Assembly: GCF_019890675.1 (NCBI RefSeq)
Contig: NZ_JAIOAA010000016.1
Span: 1-64,000 of the forward strand
Source of the DNA: Micromonospora sp. PLK6-60
Lineage (GTDB): Bacteria > Actinomycetota > Actinomycetes > Mycobacteriales > Micromonosporaceae
Length of the DNA: 64,000 nucleotides
Reading direction: 5' to 3'
Part shown: in pieces, positions 7,918 through 17,184 of the stretch
Numbering within the stretch: the first letter of the stretch is position 1
How the letters are laid out: each line of letters opens with the position of its first letter
Notes under the pieces: generated by a model
Told to the model about the DNA's origin: nothing
The model's input: only the letters and a program-made list of their open reading frames with translations
Databases searched by the model: none
Position numbers and translations under genes: made by a program

Positions 7918-8967
7918 ATGCGCTACCGCACGTTGGGCGGCACCGGGATCGAGGTCAGCACGTACTGCCTCGGCGCCATGATGTTCGGCTCCGTCGGCAA
8001 CCCGGACCACGACGAGTGCGGGCGGATCATCCACGCCGCGCTGGACCACGGGGTGAACGTCGTCGACACCGCCGACATGTACTCGGCGGGCGAGTCCGAG
8101 ACCATCGTCGGCAAGGCCCTGCGCGGGCGCCGGGACGAGGTGGTGCTCGCCACCAAGGTGCACTTCCCGATGGGGGAGGGGCCCAACCGGGGCGGCAACT
8201 CCCGCCGGTGGATCGTCCGGGCGGTGGAGGAGAGCCTGCGCCGGCTGGGCACCGACTGGATCGACCTCTACCAGGTGCACCGGCCGGACGAGCGCACCGA
8301 CATCGAGGAGACCCTCGGGGCGCTGACCGACCTGGTCCGGGCCGGCAAGATCCGGGCGTTCGGCTGCTCGACCTTTCCGGCCGCCGAGATCGTCGAGGCG
8401 CAGCACGTGGCCGAGCGGCGCGGACTCGGCCGGTTCCGCACCGAGCAGCCCCCGTACTCGCTGGTGGCCCGGGGCATCGAGGCGTCGGTGCTGCCGGTCT
8501 GCCAGCGGTACCGGATGGGCGTGCTGGTGTGGAGCCCGCTGGCCTCGGGCTTCCTCACCGGCCGGTACCGGCGGGACCGCCCGGTGGATCTGACCAGCGG
8601 GCGGCCGGCGCTCACCCCGGGCCGGTTCGACCCGGCGCTGCCGCACAACGCGGCCAAGCTCGACGCGGTGGAGCAGCTGGTCGCCCTCGCCGACGACCTC
8701 GGCCACACCCTGCCCGAGCTGGCCCTGGCGTTCACCACCGCGCATCCGGCGGTGACCTCCACCATCATCGGGCCGCGCACCATGGACCAGCTCGACGGGC
8801 TGCTCAAGGCCGCCAGCGTCGCCCTGGACGACGCGACCCTGGACCGGATCGACGAGATCGTCCCACCGGGCACCGACCTGTACCCGCCGGACGGCGCGTG
8901 GCGGCCGCCGGCGCTCGCCGACGCCACCCGCCGACGCCGTCCGCCGGGCGACCGCGCGGCGGCCTGA
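7918..8967 (+). CDS. Aldo/keto reductase
   Basis: 349 aa NADPH-dependent oxidoreductase of the (beta/alpha)8 type. The catalytic tetrad is present: Asp50 and Tyr55 (VDTADMYS), Lys80 (LATKVHF), His121 (LYQVHRPD). FGCSTFPAAEI and STIIGPRTMDQLDG are the usual NADP-binding landmarks. The C-terminal tail is Arg/Pro-rich. A 5' leader of about 45 bases follows the MerR-type promoter at 7836-7866, so expression is probably inducible by a stress or drug ligand. Substrate unknown. Confidence 0.9.
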   Translation: MRYRTLGGTGIEVSTYCLGAMMFGSVGNPDHDECGRIIHAALDHGVNVVDTADMYSAGESETIVGKALRGRRDEVVLATKVHFPMGEGPNRGGNSRRWIVRAVEESLRRLGTDWIDLYQVHRPDERTDIEETLGALTDLVRAGKIRAFGCSTFPAAEIVEAQHVAERRGLGRFRTEQPPYSLVARGIEASVLPVCQRYRMGVLVWSPLASGFLTGRYRRDRPVDLTSGRPALTPGRFDPALPHNAAKLDAVEQLVALADDLGHTLPELALAFTTAHPAVTSTIIGPRTMDQLDGLLKAASVALDDATLDRIDEIVPPGTDLYPPDGAWRPPALADATRRRRPPGDRAAA

Positions 8968-9136
8968 GCCCGCGCCGGCCGGCCTGAGCGTCCGGCGGGC
9001 CGGCCCTGACGGCCGAGGTCAACCGGCCCAATGAGCAGGAAGAACCCGTCCGACAGAGGTGGTGGCCGGGGCCGGGGGTGGTGCACCATGGGCTTCCACT
9101 GGCCCCGCAGCTCGCACCCGGATAGGTAGCCTCACC

Positions 9137-9811
9137 ATGGTCTTGTCCCGTCGCCTCGTCCTCGCCGTCGGCGCCGCCGCAGTCGCCGTCGGGGTGGGCT
9201 CGTTCGCCGCCGTCCAACTCACCGGCGGCGAGCCCGAACAGCCGCCCCGGCCGGCGGCGGCGGACCGGATCGTCCAGCCGGGCGCGCCCGGGCAGTCCGG
9301 ACGGTCGCTGTCGCCCGAGGAGCTGGCGAGCATCGCGCCGCCGGAGCACAAGGCGGCCGACCGGCGGTTCTTCCAGCAGATGATCCCGCACCACGCCCAG
9401 GCGCTGGAGATGACCGGGCTGCTGGCCGGCCGGACCACCAACCCGGACGTCACCCTGCTCGCCAAGCGGATCGAGGCCTCCCAGACCGAGGAGATCACGC
9501 TGATGAAGCAGTGGCTGACCGAGCGCGGCGAGCCGACGCCGGCCGCCCACGCCGGGCACGACCGGCCCATGCCGGGGATGCTCACCGAAGAGCAGTTCGC
9601 GCAGCTCAAGGCGGCGCGCGGCGCCGCCTTCGACCGGCTGTTCCTGGAGTCGATGATCCGTCACCACGAGGGTGCGCTGACGATGGTGCGCGAGCTGTAC
9701 GCCTCCGGCGGCGGGGTCGAACCGGCGAGCGACCGGTTCGCCCGGGACGTGGACGCCGACCAGAGCATCGAGATCCAGCGGATGCGGGGCATGCTGGCCG
9801 AGATGCGCTGA
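9137..9811 (+). CDS. Exported DUF305 protein
   Basis: 224 aa. An N-terminal signal/anchor (MVLSRRLVLAVGAAAVAVGV) is followed by a ferritin-like four-helix DUF305 domain with paired HH motifs (MIPHHAQALEM and MIRHHEGALTM), MPGM and IEIQRMRGML. DUF305 proteins are extracytoplasmic and some bind copper through His/Met; metal binding here is inferred. The ATG at 9137 is preferred because it puts the signal sequence at the N terminus; no Shine-Dalgarno is visible. A strong hairpin terminator follows. Confidence 0.85.
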   Translation: MVLSRRLVLAVGAAAVAVGVGSFAAVQLTGGEPEQPPRPAAADRIVQPGAPGQSGRSLSPEELASIAPPEHKAADRRFFQQMIPHHAQALEMTGLLAGRTTNPDVTLLAKRIEASQTEEITLMKQWLTERGEPTPAAHAGHDRPMPGMLTEEQFAQLKAARGAAFDRLFLESMIRHHEGALTMVRELYASGGGVEPASDRFARDVDADQSIEIQRMRGMLAEMR

Positions 9812-9831
9812 CCCGCTTCGACGACGAAGGA

Positions 9832-9861
9832 GCGCCCCGGCTCGGGTACGAGCCGGGGCGC
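9832..9861. terminator. Bidirectional rho-independent-type terminator
   Basis: A perfect 13-bp stem (9832-9844 with 9849-9861, GCGCCCCGGCTCG and its complement) closes a four-base loop. It lies between the convergent DUF305 and LVIVD genes and can serve both, although the following T-run is short. Confidence 0.8.
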
Positions 9862-9888
9862 CCCTGTTTCTCGGGGTGACTCAGCGGA

Positions 9889-11658
9889 TCACAGGGAGGC
9901 CGCCAGGTCGCTGATCGCCTGCTTGAGCTTCTGGTGCTCGGCAGCCTTCAGCTTGTTGCCGATCGCCTGGAGCTGCGCCTTCGCGGCCGAGGTCTGGCCG
10001 TTGGCCTGGAACCGCTCGGCCCGGGCCAGGAAGTCGTCGACCTGAGACTTCAGCGGGTGACCGATGGCGTTGGCCCGGACGAGCTGGTCGTAGTGGGCAC
10101 GCGCCACCGCGAAGCTCGGCGTCCAGGTGACCTTCGGCTGGTGCTGCGCGTTGAACTCGGGCAGCTGGACCTGCGCGGCGGCCGCGATCTCCGCCGCCGA
10201 CAGCTCAGCGCTCGGCTTCAGCCCGAACACGTCGAGACCGCGGACGATCTCGTTGCCGTAGATCTTGCCGTTGTACCAGTACACCGACCAGAACCCGCCG
10301 AGCACCAGTCGCGTCGGGTCGACCGGGCCCCGGTCGAAGTACGCGATCTCGTGCGGGTTGGTCGAGTCGGTGAAGTCGAACACCGACAGCCCGCCCTGGT
10401 ACCAGGCCTGGACCATGATGTCGCGGCCGGGGACCGGGATGAGCGAGCCGTTGTGCGCGACGCAGTTCTCCTGCAGCGACTGGGGCACCGGCAGCTTGTA
10501 GTAGCTGGCGAACTTCATCTTCCGGTCGACGATGTCGAAGATGGCGTTGGCGCCCCACTCCGGCGCGTCGGTGTCGCGGCAGCGAGCCCCGCTACCGCCA
10601 CCCCACTCGTCGGTGAAGATCACCTTGGTGCCGTCGTTGTTGAACGTCGCCGAGTGCCAGTAGGCGAAGTTCGGGTCGGCGACCTCGTCGATCCGCACCG
10701 GGTTGGCGGGGTCCGAGATGTCGATCAGGATGCCGTTGCCCTGGCAGGCGCCGGCGGCCAGGCCGATCTCGGGGTACGCGGTGATGTCGTGGCAGGCGTT
10801 GGTGTTCGGCGAGGGCGACCACGTCGAACCGGACGGGTGCCGGGGGTTCACCGGCCCGTTCTGCAGGCCGTCGACCCGGCCGGTGGCCGGGTCCTGGAAC
10901 AGCCGCGGCTGGTTGACCACGGCCGCCTGCTGCGGTGCCGCGAGCGGCACCTTGATCACGTCGATCCGCCACCGCGACGGGTTCGCCGCGGTCGCCGCGT
11001 CGTTGTTGCAGCCCTCCAGCGTCGTCGCCGGCCGCACGGACGTGGTGCCCGAGACGTAGACGTAGACGTTGGCGGGGTCCTTCGGGTCGGTCACCACCGT
11101 GTGCGTGTGCGAGCCGCGGCAGAGCTGGACCGCCGAGACCTGCACCGGGTTGCGCACGTCGGAGATGTCGAACACCCGCACGCCCTGGAACCGCGTGCCG
11201 ACACTGGAGTTCGTGCCGCAGTCGAGGCGGCCCCGGGTCTCTTCCACGGACATGAAGAGCAGGTTGCCGTAGACCGAGACGTCGCCCTGCCCACCCGGGC
11301 ACACCACGCTGGTGACGAGCTGCGGGTCGTCCGGCTGGGAGACGTCGACGATGTTGAAACCGTTGTAGTTGCCCAGGATGGCGTACTTGCCGCCGAACGC
11401 GAGGTCCGACGAGTAGTAGCTACCGTTTCCGGGGTTGGTCGGGTCGACGAAGCCGGCCGGCCGGTCGCGGTGCGCCAGCAGGTCCAGGTTGCTGCTCGCG
11501 CTCTGCGCGTCGAGCCAACCCCCGCCGAGGCCGACCCGGGGGTCGGTGTCGGCGGACGCCGTCGCGCCGGGCAGCAGGGCCGCCACCAGGACACCGGCGG
11601 CGGCCAGGCCGAGTGCTCGTAATCCCTTGCCTGACCTGTGGTTCGGTCGTTTTATCAT
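9889..11658 (-). CDS. Secreted LVIVD-repeat (beta-propeller-like) protein
   Basis: 589 aa with a signal peptide (KRPNHRSGKG then a hydrophobic run to about residue 36, ending ASA). The body repeats the LVIVD pattern: FNIVDVSQPDDPQLV, VRVFDISDVRNPVQV, ILIDISDPANPVRI, LSVFDFTDSTNPHEI, consistent with a beta-propeller. A helical C-terminal region (about 500-589) rich in Ala, Lys and Gln follows. Cysteines such as VVCPGG, LDCG and ENCVAH suggest disulfides outside the cell. Start has GGAGGAAA at good spacing. Ligand and function unknown. Confidence 0.85.
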   Translation of the reverse strand: MIKRPNHRSGKGLRALGLAAAGVLVAALLPGATASADTDPRVGLGGGWLDAQSASSNLDLLAHRDRPAGFVDPTNPGNGSYYSSDLAFGGKYAILGNYNGFNIVDVSQPDDPQLVTSVVCPGGQGDVSVYGNLLFMSVEETRGRLDCGTNSSVGTRFQGVRVFDISDVRNPVQVSAVQLCRGSHTHTVVTDPKDPANVYVYVSGTTSVRPATTLEGCNNDAATAANPSRWRIDVIKVPLAAPQQAAVVNQPRLFQDPATGRVDGLQNGPVNPRHPSGSTWSPSPNTNACHDITAYPEIGLAAGACQGNGILIDISDPANPVRIDEVADPNFAYWHSATFNNDGTKVIFTDEWGGGSGARCRDTDAPEWGANAIFDIVDRKMKFASYYKLPVPQSLQENCVAHNGSLIPVPGRDIMVQAWYQGGLSVFDFTDSTNPHEIAYFDRGPVDPTRLVLGGFWSVYWYNGKIYGNEIVRGLDVFGLKPSAELSAAEIAAAAQVQLPEFNAQHQPKVTWTPSFAVARAHYDQLVRANAIGHPLKSQVDDFLARAERFQANGQTSAAKAQLQAIGNKLKAAEHQKLKQAISDLAASL

Positions 11659-11813
11659 GTAGTGCGCCTTTCCTCCGAGGCACCGGCATTGAGCTGCTCA
11701 TATTCTGCGGTGACGAGTGCCACTCGGGTAACGACCGACCGGTGGCCCGTCATCGGTCAACCGGATGATGATCACGACGAATGGCTGGTCGAGACCACCG
11801 CGAAACCATCGAT

Positions 11814-11834
11814 ATCGGCGCATCACGCGCCGAT
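11814..11834 (-). terminator. Hairpin, possible terminator of the alpha/beta hydrolase gene
   Basis: ATCGGCGC (11814-11821) pairs perfectly with GCGCCGAT (11827-11834) around loop ATCAC, about 95 bases beyond the hydrolase stop. The T-tract on the minus strand is weak. Nothing else is recognised in the 272 bases between the LVIVD and hydrolase genes. Confidence 0.35.
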
Positions 11835-11930
11835 GGCTTCCTTTGTGGTTCTTCCCGGCCTTTCGCATCTGACAGCCGCCTGCCTCGGCCGGACACACCC
11901 CGACACAATCCCGGCTCGGGCGGCCGACCG

Positions 11931-12767
11931 TCAGCCGGCCCGCTCCCGCAGCCACTCCAGGGCCGCCTCGGCCGAGTCGAGGATCGAGATGTGCCCGTCG
12001 TCCGGGCGCCGCCACCACGACGCCCCCGGAATGTGCTCGGCGAGCCAGCGGCCGTGCGCGGCGGGCACCATCCCGTCCCGGCCGCCGTGCATCAGCAGCA
12101 CCGGCACCCGGAGGAGGGCCGGGTCGAAACCCCACCGCCCCACGTACGCCAGGTCGTCGTCGATCAGCCCGCCGGGGCCGTTCTCGACCGCCGGGCCGAC
12201 CACCCCGCCCAGCCACGCCCACGCGCCGTCCAGGGCGGCCAGGTCGGCCTCGGTGAACTCCGGGTCGTAGTCGTGACCCGACTGCTCGAACCGTTCCTTG
12301 GCCGCGCGACCGGCCAGCGCGGCGCGCAGCGACGCCTGCCCGGACGGGATCATGCCGGCGAACCAGTCCAGCCCGGCCACCCCGTACGGCGCCAGGCCGG
12401 CGCCGCTGACCACCGCCACCACCCGGTCCGGCAACAGCGCCCCGGCGGCCAGCGCGTGCGGGCCGCCACCGGAGTGCCCCACCGCGGCGAACCGGTCGAT
12501 GCCGAGCGCGTCGGCGACCGCGGCCGAGTATTCGGCGGCGGAGGCCACGTCCCGCCCCGGCCGCCGGGTGGACCCGCCGTAACCGGGCCGGTCGTAGGAG
12601 ACCCAGCGCAGGCCGAGCCGGTCGGCCGCGGCGAACAACGGCGCCGGCGGGGCACCGATGTTCGGCGTGCCGTGGTGCCAGAACACGGCGAGCCGGTCGG
12701 CGCCGCCGGTGTCGTAGACGTGCAGGGTGGCGCCGTCGGGCAGCCGCAGGTCGGACTCGGTGGTCAT
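11931..12767 (-). CDS. Alpha/beta hydrolase
   Basis: 278 aa. The nucleophile elbow is GHSGGG (VGHSGGGPHAL), the oxyanion region is FWHHGTPN, the acid is in LLMHGGRDGMVP and the catalytic His in RPDDGHISI. The family includes esterases, lipases and haloperoxidase-like enzymes; the substrate is not predictable. Minus-strand TACCCT (12774-12779) lies six bases before the ATG and overlaps the end of the upstream gene, so it may be transcribed leaderless from its own promoter. Confidence 0.85.
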   Translation of the reverse strand: MTTESDLRLPDGATLHVYDTGGADRLAVFWHHGTPNIGAPPAPLFAAADRLGLRWVSYDRPGYGGSTRRPGRDVASAAEYSAAVADALGIDRFAAVGHSGGGPHALAAGALLPDRVVAVVSGAGLAPYGVAGLDWFAGMIPSGQASLRAALAGRAAKERFEQSGHDYDPEFTEADLAALDGAWAWLGGVVGPAVENGPGGLIDDDLAYVGRWGFDPALLRVPVLLMHGGRDGMVPAAHGRWLAEHIPGASWWRRPDDGHISILDSAEAALEWLRERAG

Positions 12768-12779
12768 CGGAGCAGGGTA

Positions 12780-14354
12780 TTACCGCTGCGCCGTCGGCGA
12801 GGGTGGGGCGCTGCCGCCCTGCGGCGCCTCGGCCGCCATCAGCCGCGCGATCTCCGCCCGGTCGGCCGCCGACGGCAGTCCCCACTCCGGCCGGTAGCCG
12901 TACACCTCGCGCAGCGGGGTGGAGCCGGTGCGTCCCTGGAGGATCTCCACGGCCGAGGTGTCGATCAGCCCGGGATGCTCGACCCCGCAGGCCTCGGCGA
13001 CCTTGACCAGATCGCGGCGCAGCGTCTTCAGGTAGTTGGCCGCCCGGACCGACTTCAGCCCCGGGTCCAGCCCCCGGGCCAGCCAGGCGCGCTGGGTCGC
13101 CACCCCGGTCGGACAGGTGTCGGTGTGGCACTTCTGGGCCTGGATGCAGCCGATCGCCAGCATCGCCTCCCGGCCCACGTTGACCAGGTCGCACCCGAGC
13201 GCGAACGCCACGATCGCGTTGTCCGGCAGGCCGAGCTTGCCGCCGCCGGCGAAGACCACCCGCTCGTGCAGCTCCCGCTCGGCGAACGTCCGGTACACCC
13301 GGGCGAAGCCCTGCTGGAAGGGGAGCGACACCGAGTCGGTGAAGATCAGCGGCGCGGCGCCGGTGCCGCCCTCGCCGCCGTCGACCGTCACGAAGTCGAC
13401 CCCGCGGTCGGTGTCCCGCATCAGGTCGGCCAGCTCGGACCAGAAGCCCAGGTCGCCGACGGCGGACTTGATGCCCACCGGCAGCCCGGTCTCGGCGGCG
13501 AGCAGCTCCACGAAGTCCAGCAGGCTGTCGCAGTCGTCGAACTCGGCGTGCCGGGACGGGCTCACGCAGTCCCGCCCGCGCGGTATGCCCCGGGTGGCGG
13601 CGATCTCGGCGGACACCTTCGCCCCGGGCAGCAGCCCGCCGAGGCTGGGCTTGGCGCCCTGGCTGAGCTTGATCTCCAGGGCCCGCACCGGCGCGCCGGC
13701 CACCAGCTCCTTGAGTCGCGGCAGGCTGAACCGGCCGTGTTCGTCGCGGCAGCCGAAGTATGCGGTGCCGAGCTGGAACACCAGCTCCCCGCCGTTGCGG
13801 TGGTACGGCGACAGCCCACCCTCACCGGTGTTCTGCAGGCACCCGGCCAGGGCGGCGCCCCGGTTGAGCGCCTCGACCGCCCGGCCGGACAGCGAGCCGA
13901 AACTCATCCCGGAGATGTTGACCACCGACTCGGGACGGAACGCCTTGGCCCGGCCGCGGGCGCCGCCGAGCACCTTGGCGCAGGGCAGCCGCACCTCCTG
14001 CCCGGCGGTCGGGGCGGACGGCGGCACGGCCCGGCCGAACGTGCGGTGCTTGATGATCGGATAGCCGGCGGTGTACTCGATGTCGTTGTCCGTGCCGAAG
14101 CCGAAGTAGTTGTTCTCCTGCTTCGCCGAGGCGTACACCCAGCGGCGCTGGTCCCGGGTGAACGGCCGCTCCTCGTCGTTGGCCGCCACGATGTACTGCC
14201 GCAGCTCCGGCCCGATCGACTCCAGCAGGTAGCGGGCCCGGCCGAGCACCGGGAAGTTGCGGCGCAGCGCGTGGTCGCGCTGGGTCAGGTCGCGCGCGGC
14301 GAGGGCGGCGAGCGCGGCGGCGGCGAGCGGTACGGCACGGCGGGCCCAGGTCAT
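12780..14354 (-). CDS. FMN-binding glutamate synthase family protein (stand-alone GltB-like)
   Basis: 524 aa. It keeps the FMN/glutamate-synthase central barrel: GMSFGSLSGRAVEALNRGA, LSQGAKPSLGGLLPG, TVDGGEGGTGAAP, and the iron-sulfur Cys region IGCIQAQKCHTDTCPTGVATQ. There is no glutaminase domain and no small subunit nearby, so it is not a classical GOGAT; such stand-alone proteins are of uncertain function. An N-terminal hydrophobic stretch (RRAVPLAAAALAALAA) may anchor it to the membrane. Start ATG has a GGGGAG ribosome site. Confidence 0.88.
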   Translation of the reverse strand: MTWARRAVPLAAAALAALAARDLTQRDHALRRNFPVLGRARYLLESIGPELRQYIVAANDEERPFTRDQRRWVYASAKQENNYFGFGTDNDIEYTAGYPIIKHRTFGRAVPPSAPTAGQEVRLPCAKVLGGARGRAKAFRPESVVNISGMSFGSLSGRAVEALNRGAALAGCLQNTGEGGLSPYHRNGGELVFQLGTAYFGCRDEHGRFSLPRLKELVAGAPVRALEIKLSQGAKPSLGGLLPGAKVSAEIAATRGIPRGRDCVSPSRHAEFDDCDSLLDFVELLAAETGLPVGIKSAVGDLGFWSELADLMRDTDRGVDFVTVDGGEGGTGAAPLIFTDSVSLPFQQGFARVYRTFAERELHERVVFAGGGKLGLPDNAIVAFALGCDLVNVGREAMLAIGCIQAQKCHTDTCPTGVATQRAWLARGLDPGLKSVRAANYLKTLRRDLVKVAEACGVEHPGLIDTSAVEILQGRTGSTPLREVYGYRPEWGLPSAADRAEIARLMAAEAPQGGSAPPSPTAQR

Positions 14355-14442
14355 GCCGTCAGTCTCCCCGTGATCGTCCGGGTCCGCACGGCGCGCCGGC
14401 GCGGTGCATGGTCGCCCGGCCCCGGGGGTACCAGGAACGACC

Positions 14443-15363
14443 GTGAACACGAACACCGGGACGGACGGCCGGGTCGGCCGGGTGGCCGTCGTCGCGCACC
14501 GCCGCAAGGTCCTCGGCGGCGGCCTGGCCGAACTGCGCGCCACCCTCGCCGACGCCGGCGTGGACAAGCCCCTCTGGTACGAGGTGCCCAAGAGCCGCAA
14601 GGCGCCGAAGAAGGTGCGCCGGGCGCTGCGCGAGGGCGCCGACCTGGTCTTCGTCTGGGGCGGGGACGGCATGGTGCAACGCTGCGCCGACGCGCTGGCC
14701 GGCTCCGGCACGGCGATGGCGATCCTGCCCGCCGGCACCGCCAACCTGTTCGCCACCAACCTGGACATCCCGCCCGACCTGACCGAGGCGGTGCGGATCG
14801 GCCTGCACGGCCGGCGGCGCGCCCTCGACCTCGGCCGGATCAACGGCGAGCACTTCGCGGTGATGGCCGGCGCCGGCTTCGACGGCGAGATGATCGCCGA
14901 GGCGGACCGGGAGATGAAGGGCCGGCTGGGCCGCCTCGCGTACGTCTGGACCGGGCTGCGGCACGTCGGCGGCCGTCCGGTGCACACCCGGATCCGGGTG
15001 GACGGCGCCGACTGGTTCGACGGCGAGGCCACCTGCGTGCTGTTCGGCAACGTCGGCACGATCACCGGCGGTATCCCGGCGTTCGACGACGCCCGCCCGG
15101 ACGACGGTCGCCTGGACGTCGGGGTGAGCACCGCGGCCGGCGCCGTGCAGTGGGCCCGCACGCTGGGCCGGATGGCCACCGGCCGGTCGGCGGACTCGCC
15201 GTACGTGCGGATGACCCGGGGCCGGAAGATCAAGGTGCGGCTGGACGCGCCGATGACGTACGAGCTGGACGGCGGCGCGCGGGGCGAGACCGACCGGCTG
15301 AAGGTGCGGGTCGTCCCGCGCGCCCTGCTCGTCTGCTGCCCCGAAGCCGCCACCGGCGGCTGA
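14443..15363 (+). CDS. Diacylglycerol/sphingosine-kinase-like lipid kinase
   Basis: 306 aa DAGK-catalytic-domain protein. VWGGDGMVQRC is the conserved nucleotide-binding GGDGT-like motif, followed by LPAGTANLFATNL, GAGFDGEM and LFGNVGTITGG. These cytoplasmic enzymes phosphorylate lipid substrates such as diacylglycerol, with the product unknown here. GTG at 14443 is preferred over 14404 because GGAA precedes it and the extra residues are not family-like. Divergent from the glutamate-synthase-like gene. Confidence 0.85.
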   Translation: MNTNTGTDGRVGRVAVVAHRRKVLGGGLAELRATLADAGVDKPLWYEVPKSRKAPKKVRRALREGADLVFVWGGDGMVQRCADALAGSGTAMAILPAGTANLFATNLDIPPDLTEAVRIGLHGRRRALDLGRINGEHFAVMAGAGFDGEMIAEADREMKGRLGRLAYVWTGLRHVGGRPVHTRIRVDGADWFDGEATCVLFGNVGTITGGIPAFDDARPDDGRLDVGVSTAAGAVQWARTLGRMATGRSADSPYVRMTRGRKIKVRLDAPMTYELDGGARGETDRLKVRVVPRALLVCCPEAATGG

Positions 15364-15396
15364 CCGGTGACCGCCGGTTCGCCGCGGGCCGGCTGC

Positions 15397-15894
15397 TCAG
15401 GCGCGGGTGCGGCCGGCGGGGCGTCGCGACAGCGAGCTGGGCGCGTCGACCCCGGCGTCGGCACTGACGCTCAGGCCCAGCCGCTCCACCAACTCGCCGC
15501 CGAGCCAGCCGGTCACCCCGACCAGGACGACGCCCACGAAGCCGAGGATCAGCGCGAACGCGCTCGGGTCCCAGTTGTCCGCGGCGCGGCGCAGCAGCCA
15601 GCTCAGCGCGAACAGCAGCACGACGACGACGTTGCCGGCGCCATGCACCGCGCCGATCCGCTTGGCCCGGGTGCCGGCCGGCACGGCCAGCCAGTCGATC
15701 AGCCCGAAGACCGCGGCGAGCAGTCCGCCGAGGATTCCGGCGGCCATCGTGTACGCCGCCGAGATCTGGAATCCGGTCCGATCGGTGATCAGATAGAGGA
15801 TGTCGAAGATCACCGCGGTGACCAGCAACCCCAGCGGGAACACGATCAGCACCGGGTGGATGCCGTGTCCCATCGCCTTGGCACGACTCTCCAT
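15397..15894 (-). CDS. DUF2231 membrane protein
   Basis: 165 aa with four hydrophobic segments. The N-terminal MGHGIHPVLIVFPLGLL, with its HP pair, is typical of DUF2231 integral membrane proteins. The ATG at 15894 has a GGGAGGGG ribosome site; a longer frame to 16002 would add a Pro/Arg-rich segment with no family resemblance. Convergent with the lipid-kinase gene. Function unknown. Confidence 0.8.
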   Translation of the reverse strand: MESRAKAMGHGIHPVLIVFPLGLLVTAVIFDILYLITDRTGFQISAAYTMAAGILGGLLAAVFGLIDWLAVPAGTRAKRIGAVHGAGNVVVVLLFALSWLLRRAADNWDPSAFALILGFVGVVLVGVTGWLGGELVERLGLSVSADAGVDAPSSLSRRPAGRTRA

Positions 15895-15971
15895 GGCCCC
15901 TCCCGTCTCGTCCCCAGGCGGCGGCGCATTCCCGCTATTCCGGCCGCTACACCTCCGGCGCGGGGGCGTAC

Positions 15972-16005
15972 GCGGTGGGGGCGGCGCCGTTGACGCCCCC
16001 ACCGC
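15972..16005 (-). terminator. Hairpin terminator of the amidase gene
   Basis: GCGGTGGGGGC (15972-15982) pairs perfectly with GCCCCCACCGC (15995-16005) around a 12-base loop, starting 16 bases past the amidase stop on the minus strand. No strong T-run. Confidence 0.5.
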
Positions 16006-16020
16006 TGTCCGCGCGGCGGG

Positions 16021-17154
16021 TCAGCCCGCCCGGAACGACTGGCGCACCACCCCGCCGACCAGGGCGCACCAGGTGCTCGTGCTGACCTTGCCGGTGGGCG
16101 GGAGCCCGTGCAGGCGTTGCAGGTCCTGCAGCGCCTTCTTGGTCACGTGGTCGTACGCCCCGGTGACGGTCACCTCGGCGTAGCCCTTGGAGTTCAGCAT
16201 GAACTGCACCGCGCTGACCGGGACCCCGGTGGCGTCCCGGCCCAGCTCCGGCGCGAGCGTCTCCCAGGTCGGCGCGGTCAGCGTGGCGTCCACGTCGACC
16301 GGGATGCCGTTGCGGTGCTGCCAGTCCTGCACGGCCGCCACGGTGTTGGCGTCGAAGACCCCGTTCACCGGGACCGGGTAACCCCGGTAGGCCAGCAGAT
16401 ACTGCGCCACCTGCACCACCGGGCCGCCGACGAAGCGCCAGATGTCCGGCCAGCGCCGGGCCGGCACGTCGGCCGGGTCGGTGCCGAGGGCGGCGAACAC
16501 CCGGCGGCGCAGGGCGGGGAACTCCCGGTAGAACGTCGCGCCCGGGCAGAGCGTGGCGCGGAAGTCCCAGTGGCCGAAGATGTCGTGGGCGTGCAGCCCG
16601 TACTGCCGGCAGATGGTGGTGCAGAGCTTGACCAGCGAGTCGAGCAGCTGCGTCGGCGGGGTGTCGGTGACGTAGGTGCCCTCGTTCTCGATGCCGATGG
16701 CCCGGCCGTTCTCCCCGGGGCAGTGCGCGGAGATCATCTGCCGGTCGCCGGCGGCGAGCCGTTCCAGGCTGCCGTGCCGTCCCTCGAGGACGTACCCGCC
16801 GCGGCTGACGGTGAAGTGCTGGCCGGTGTCCGACCACTTGTTGCCGTCCAGGTGCAGGTCCTGGCAGTCCCGGGCGAGCTGCTTGGCGTGCTCCTCGGAG
16901 TAGTCGGTGACGTTGGGGAACGCCATGTGGTGCACGATGATCTTATTGGTGGCGATGGCGCTGATCGACAGCGGGTCCGCCGGGGGGCGGGCCCCCCACT
17001 CGTCGCAACTGATGATCCAGTCGAGGTCGGCGCCGGCGGCGGCCCGCGCGGCGGCCGGGAGGGCGAGCTCGCTCCCGACGACCGCGACCGCGGCGGCGCC
17101 CAGACCGGCCCGCAGCAGGGTCCGGCGGTCGAGTTCGGGATGGTCGAAGTGCAT
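16021..17154 (-). CDS. Tat-exported N-acetylmuramoyl-L-alanine amidase (PGRP type) with peptidoglycan-binding domains
   Basis: 377 aa. The N terminus has a twin-arginine signal (DRRTLLRAG then a hydrophobic core ending AARA). Residues about 70-230 form an amidase_2/PGRP domain with zinc ligands in IIVHHMAF, GHWDF and TLCPG. Two PG_binding_1-type repeats follow (about 255-310 and 320-372), with VNGVFDANTVAAVQDWQ and VTGAYDHVTKKALQDLQ. It should cleave the lactyl-amide bond in peptidoglycan outside the cell. GAGGAG ribosome site upstream. Tandem 14-bp repeats lie 30 bases before the start. Confidence 0.9.
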   Translation of the reverse strand: MHFDHPELDRRTLLRAGLGAAAVAVVGSELALPAAARAAAGADLDWIISCDEWGARPPADPLSISAIATNKIIVHHMAFPNVTDYSEEHAKQLARDCQDLHLDGNKWSDTGQHFTVSRGGYVLEGRHGSLERLAAGDRQMISAHCPGENGRAIGIENEGTYVTDTPPTQLLDSLVKLCTTICRQYGLHAHDIFGHWDFRATLCPGATFYREFPALRRRVFAALGTDPADVPARRWPDIWRFVGGPVVQVAQYLLAYRGYPVPVNGVFDANTVAAVQDWQHRNGIPVDVDATLTAPTWETLAPELGRDATGVPVSAVQFMLNSKGYAEVTVTGAYDHVTKKALQDLQRLHGLPPTGKVSTSTWCALVGGVVRQSFRAG

Positions 17155-17184
17155 GGCGGGTCTCCTCGGTGGCCACGCGGGGCC

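Noticed and set aside
9121..9136. Leaderless promoter for the DUF305 gene
   Set aside because: TAGGTA and TAGCCT are eight and four bases from the ATG, outside the spacing seen at other starts.
11659..11930. Small basic minus-strand frame between the LVIVD and hydrolase genes
   Set aside because: It is only the tail of a shadow frame; no start or ribosome site of its own.
11698..13194. Long minus-strand frame over the hydrolase and the gap to the LVIVD gene
   Set aside because: Low-complexity shadow with no recognisable domain; the hydrolase frame has its GHSGGG nucleophile elbow.
11781..15467. 1228-codon plus-strand frame
   Set aside because: Antisense shadow of two minus-strand genes, very rich in Arg, Gly and His with no domain.
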